From an uncultured Fidelibacterota bacterium (GTDB taxonomy: Bacteria; Fidelibacterota; Fidelibacteria; Fidelibacterales; Fidelibacteraceae): DNA of 6,268 bases. This document shows positions 3,821-6,268 of the stretch, piece by piece. Numbering within the stretch: position 1 is the stretch's first letter; every line of letters begins with the position of its first letter. A program made the position numbers and the translations under genes. The notes under the pieces are model-generated. The model ran no database searches. It worked only from the letters and a program-made list of their open reading frames with translations, and had not been told where the DNA came from. The stretch is taken from positions 1 to 6,268 of the forward strand of contig CALMFL010000314.1 of assembly GCA_937862595.1 (NCBI GenBank), given 5' to 3'.

Positions 3821-6268
3821 ATGATACCTTTTGTCCACTTACATACGCACAGTGACTACAGCACGCTCGACGGCGCGCAAAAGATAACGACGATCGTTTC
3901 CCGTGCGAAAGAATTGAACATGCCCGCGGTCGCCCTGACGGACCACGGCAATATGTTTGGCGCGGTCGAACTTTTCACCCAGGCAAAAAAGGCCGGCATC
4001 AAGGCGATCATCGGCTGTGAAATGTACGTGGCCGCGGGGTCCCGTTTCGACCGCAGCAGCACCAAGGACGAGAAAAGCAAAAATTACCACCTGGTCCTTC
4101 TGGCCGCCACGGAGGAAGGCTACCACAACCTGATCCGGCTGACTTCCCTGGGTTACCTCGAAGGATTCTATTACCGTCCCCGGGTGGACAAGGAACTTCT
4201 CCGGAAACACAGCGCGGGCCTGATCGCCACCTCCGCGTGCATCAACGGCGAGGCGGCCTTTGCCGCACGGGTGCACGGCTACGACCGCGCAAAGGAGATC
4301 GCCCTGGAATACGCGGAGATCTATCCCGGACGTTTTTATCTTGAACTCCAGCGCCACGGCCTTCCCGAGGAGGATGTCGTCAACAGCGCCTTTATTAAAC
4401 TGTCCCGGGAAACCGGCATCCCCCTGGTCTGCGCCAATGATGCGCACTATGCGAAGCGCGAACATTCGGAAGCTCACGACGCCCTGCTCTGCATCGGCAC
4501 CGCATCCAATATCGCCGATACGAACCGCATGAAATATGCCAACGATGAATTCTATTATAAATCGCCCGATGAAATGGCCGCCCTTTTCAGCGACGTTCCC
4601 GAAGCGCTTGAAAATACCGTAAAGATCGCGGAACAGTGCAATTTCGAGATCAGGACCGGCGAATATCACCTGCCTTCCTTCCCGATCCCGGAAGAAAGCG
4701 GGACCCGGGATCCCGACGTGTATCTGGACATGCTGGTGCAGGAAGGCCTGAAACGGCGCTTTGACGGAAACATCACCGACGAACATCGCGAACGCACGGA
4801 ATACGAGCTTTCGGTGATCAAAAAAATGGGCTTTTCGGGATATTTTCTGATTACGCAGGATTTTGTGCAGTGGGCCAAACTTCACGACATTCCCGTCGGT
4901 CCCGGCCGCGGTTCCGCCGCGGGGAGCCTGGTCGCCTATGCGCTCGGGATCACCAACATCAATCCCCTCAGCTACGATCTGCTATTTGAGCGCTTCCTGA
5001 ATCCGGACCGGATCACCATGCCGGACATCGACATCGACTTCTGCTACGAACGCCGCGGCGAGGTGATCGACTATATCAAGGAACGCTACGGCAGTGACAG
5101 CGTGACCCAGATCATTACCTTCGGCCGCATGAAGGCCAAGGCCGTGGTCCGCGACGTCGCCCGCGTGATGGGAATGGATTACGCCACCGGCGACCGCTTT
5201 GCCAAGGCCATCCCCGAAAACATCAAGATCGAAAAAGAAGACACGGACAAGGGCATCACCGAACTGATCAAGGCCCGGAGCATCAACAAGGACCTGGACG
5301 ATCTGATCCGCGAAAGTCCCGCCCACGAAAAGCTCTGGGAGATCTCCACGGTGCTTGAGGGCATGAACCGCCAGGTCGGCATCCATGCCGCCGGGGTCGT
5401 GATCGCTCCGGACGATCTGCTGAACTATATCCCCCTGTACAGATCCGCCAAGGACGATGTGACCACCCAGTACGACATGGGCTGTCTGGAACAGGTCGGC
5501 ATGCTCAAGGTCGATTTCCTCGGCCTGCGCACCCTGACCGTGATCAAGCACACCCTGGCCCTTTTAAAACAGCGCGGGATCGAGATCGACATCGACAATA
5601 TCCCCTTTGACGACCCGAAGGTCTACAGTCTCTTCAGCGAAGGGCGCACCTTCGGACTTTTCCAGTTCGAATCCTCCGGCATGCGCGAATACCTGAAAAA
5701 ACTTGGTCCGACCTGCATCGAAGATCTTGTCGCGATGAATGCGCTTTACCGCCCGGGTCCCATGAACAATATCCCCATTTTCATCAGCCGCAAGCACGGC
5801 GGAAAAGTGGACTATCTCGATCCCAAGATGGAACCCATTCTTAAAACCACCTACGGGGTCATCGTTTACCAGGAACAGGTCATGAAGATCGCCTCCACCA
5901 TCGCCGGGCTTTCCCTTGCAAAGGCCGACACCCTGCGCCGGGCGATGGGAAAGAAGAAACTGGATGTCATGGAAAAGATGCGCGACGAGTTCATCGCCGG
6001 CGCAGGCCAGAACAACGTAAGCCCCCGGGTTGCCAATGAGATCTACGATCTGCTGATCAAATTCGCCTCCTACGGGTTCAATAAAAGCCATTCCGTCGCC
6101 TATGCCTATATCGCCTATCAGACCGGATATCTCAAGGCCTACTATCCCGCCGAATTCATGGCCGCCAACCTGACCAGCGAACGCGGCGAGATCAAGCGGG
6201 TGGTCGAACTGGTCTCCGAAGCCGGCAAGCTGGACATCTCCGTTCTTCCGCCGGACGTCAACACCAGC
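3821..6268 (+). CDS. dnaE: DNA polymerase III subunit alpha, N-terminal 816 residues (3' end outside window)
   Basis: This is the catalytic subunit of the replicative DNA polymerase (family C). The frame is open to the window edge, giving 816 of about 1,150 expected residues. Residues 1 to about 280 form the PHP domain (FVHLHTHSDYSTLDG, LTDHGN, NDAHY) with all nine expected metal ligands: H8, H10, D17, H42, E67, H90, C140, D207, H209. The palm follows, with the nucleotide-binding GPGRGSAAGS (360-369), PDIDIDF (401-407) supplying catalytic D402 and D404, and KVDFLGLRTL with the third aspartate D565. The thumb is at about 435-510. Fingers start near 575, with FGLFQFESSGM (611-621), ALYRPGPM (641-648), VIVYQEQVM (680-688) and YGFNKSHSVAYA (751-762). 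The remaining fingers, the HhH and OB domains and the clamp- and tau-binding regions lie beyond the window. ATG 3821 is the first ATG in frame, 27 bases after the upstream stop at 3794-3796, and places HLHTH as in homologues. The ribosome site (GGAAA, close to the ATG) is weak. Confidence 0.97.
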   Translation, partial: MIPFVHLHTHSDYSTLDGAQKITTIVSRAKELNMPAVALTDHGNMFGAVELFTQAKKAGIKAIIGCEMYVAAGSRFDRSSTKDEKSKNYHLVLLAATEEGYHNLIRLTSLGYLEGFYYRPRVDKELLRKHSAGLIATSACINGEAAFAARVHGYDRAKEIALEYAEIYPGRFYLELQRHGLPEEDVVNSAFIKLSRETGIPLVCANDAHYAKREHSEAHDALLCIGTASNIADTNRMKYANDEFYYKSPDEMAALFSDVPEALENTVKIAEQCNFEIRTGEYHLPSFPIPEESGTRDPDVYLDMLVQEGLKRRFDGNITDEHRERTEYELSVIKKMGFSGYFLITQDFVQWAKLHDIPVGPGRGSAAGSLVAYALGITNINPLSYDLLFERFLNPDRITMPDIDIDFCYERRGEVIDYIKERYGSDSVTQIITFGRMKAKAVVRDVARVMGMDYATGDRFAKAIPENIKIEKEDTDKGITELIKARSINKDLDDLIRESPAHEKLWEISTVLEGMNRQVGIHAAGVVIAPDDLLNYIPLYRSAKDDVTTQYDMGCLEQVGMLKVDFLGLRTLTVIKHTLALLKQRGIEIDIDNIPFDDPKVYSLFSEGRTFGLFQFESSGMREYLKKLGPTCIEDLVAMNALYRPGPMNNIPIFISRKHGGKVDYLDPKMEPILKTTYGVIVYQEQVMKIASTIAGLSLAKADTLRRAMGKKKLDVMEKMRDEFIAGAGQNNVSPRVANEIYDLLIKFASYGFNKSHSVAYAYIAYQTGYLKAYYPAEFMAANLTSERGEIKRVVELVSEAGKLDISVLPPDVNTS

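Noticed and set aside
3667..3855. Small 62-codon plus-strand frame before dnaE
   Set aside because: It needs a TTG start, overlaps the dnaE start in another frame, and its translation looks random. It was considered as a leader peptide and dropped for lack of a ribosome site.
3839..4885. Long antisense open frame (348 codons) inside dnaE
   Set aside because: It lies wholly opposite the strongly supported dnaE frame, its translation shows no recognisable motif or domain, and long antisense frames are common opposite codon-biased GC-rich genes. The same applies to the minus-strand frames at 4982-5551 and 5564-6091.

Overview
The window is 6.3 kb of bacterial chromosome with moderately high GC coding regions and AT-rich spacers. 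It carries four protein genes, two of them cut by the window edges. From left to right they are: the 5' part of an outer-envelope Ig-like lipoprotein gene on the minus strand; a complete gene for an unfamiliar 332-residue lipoprotein on the plus strand; a complete minus-strand gene for a 570-residue polytopic membrane acyltransferase-like protein (HGSNAT_cat/DUF418 type); and the first 816 codons of dnaE, the DNA polymerase III alpha subunit, on the plus strand. No tRNA, rRNA, CRISPR array, insertion sequence or phage gene is visible.

Organism: the first gene has the layout Cys-Ala, then a Gly-Gly-Pro-x-Asp-Lys-x-Pro-Pro stretch, then a bacterial Ig-like domain and the start of a carboxypeptidase-regulatory-like fold. 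This layout is typical of Bacteroidota and related phyla of the FCB group (Ignavibacteria, Calditrichota, Marinimicrobia and similar). Two genes have readable Shine-Dalgarno sequences, which fits less well with classical Bacteroidia. I therefore suggest an FCB-group or neighbouring Gram-negative lineage with low certainty and no genus. The dnaE product has a complete PHP metal-ligand set, which fits many phyla and does not narrow the choice.

Layout: genes 1 and 2 are divergent across a 214-base AT-rich spacer (595-808). This spacer holds a promoter-like pair and a perfect 16-base inverted repeat lying over its -10 box. Genes 2 and 3 converge on a strong bidirectional terminator with a GAAA loop (1844-1873). 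Genes 3 and 4 are divergent across a 217-base spacer (3604-3820). Each gene therefore appears to be transcribed on its own, at least within the window, and no operon links them. The two lipoproteins and the membrane acyltransferase are all envelope proteins, but nothing shows that they work together; dnaE is a housekeeping replication gene beside them.

I did not find a clearly new multi-gene system. The points most worth a second look are the unrecognised lipoprotein with possible tandem ASH-like beta domains, the inverted repeat over its promoter, the extra C-terminal membrane module on the acyltransferase, and the fully conserved PHP site in DnaE.
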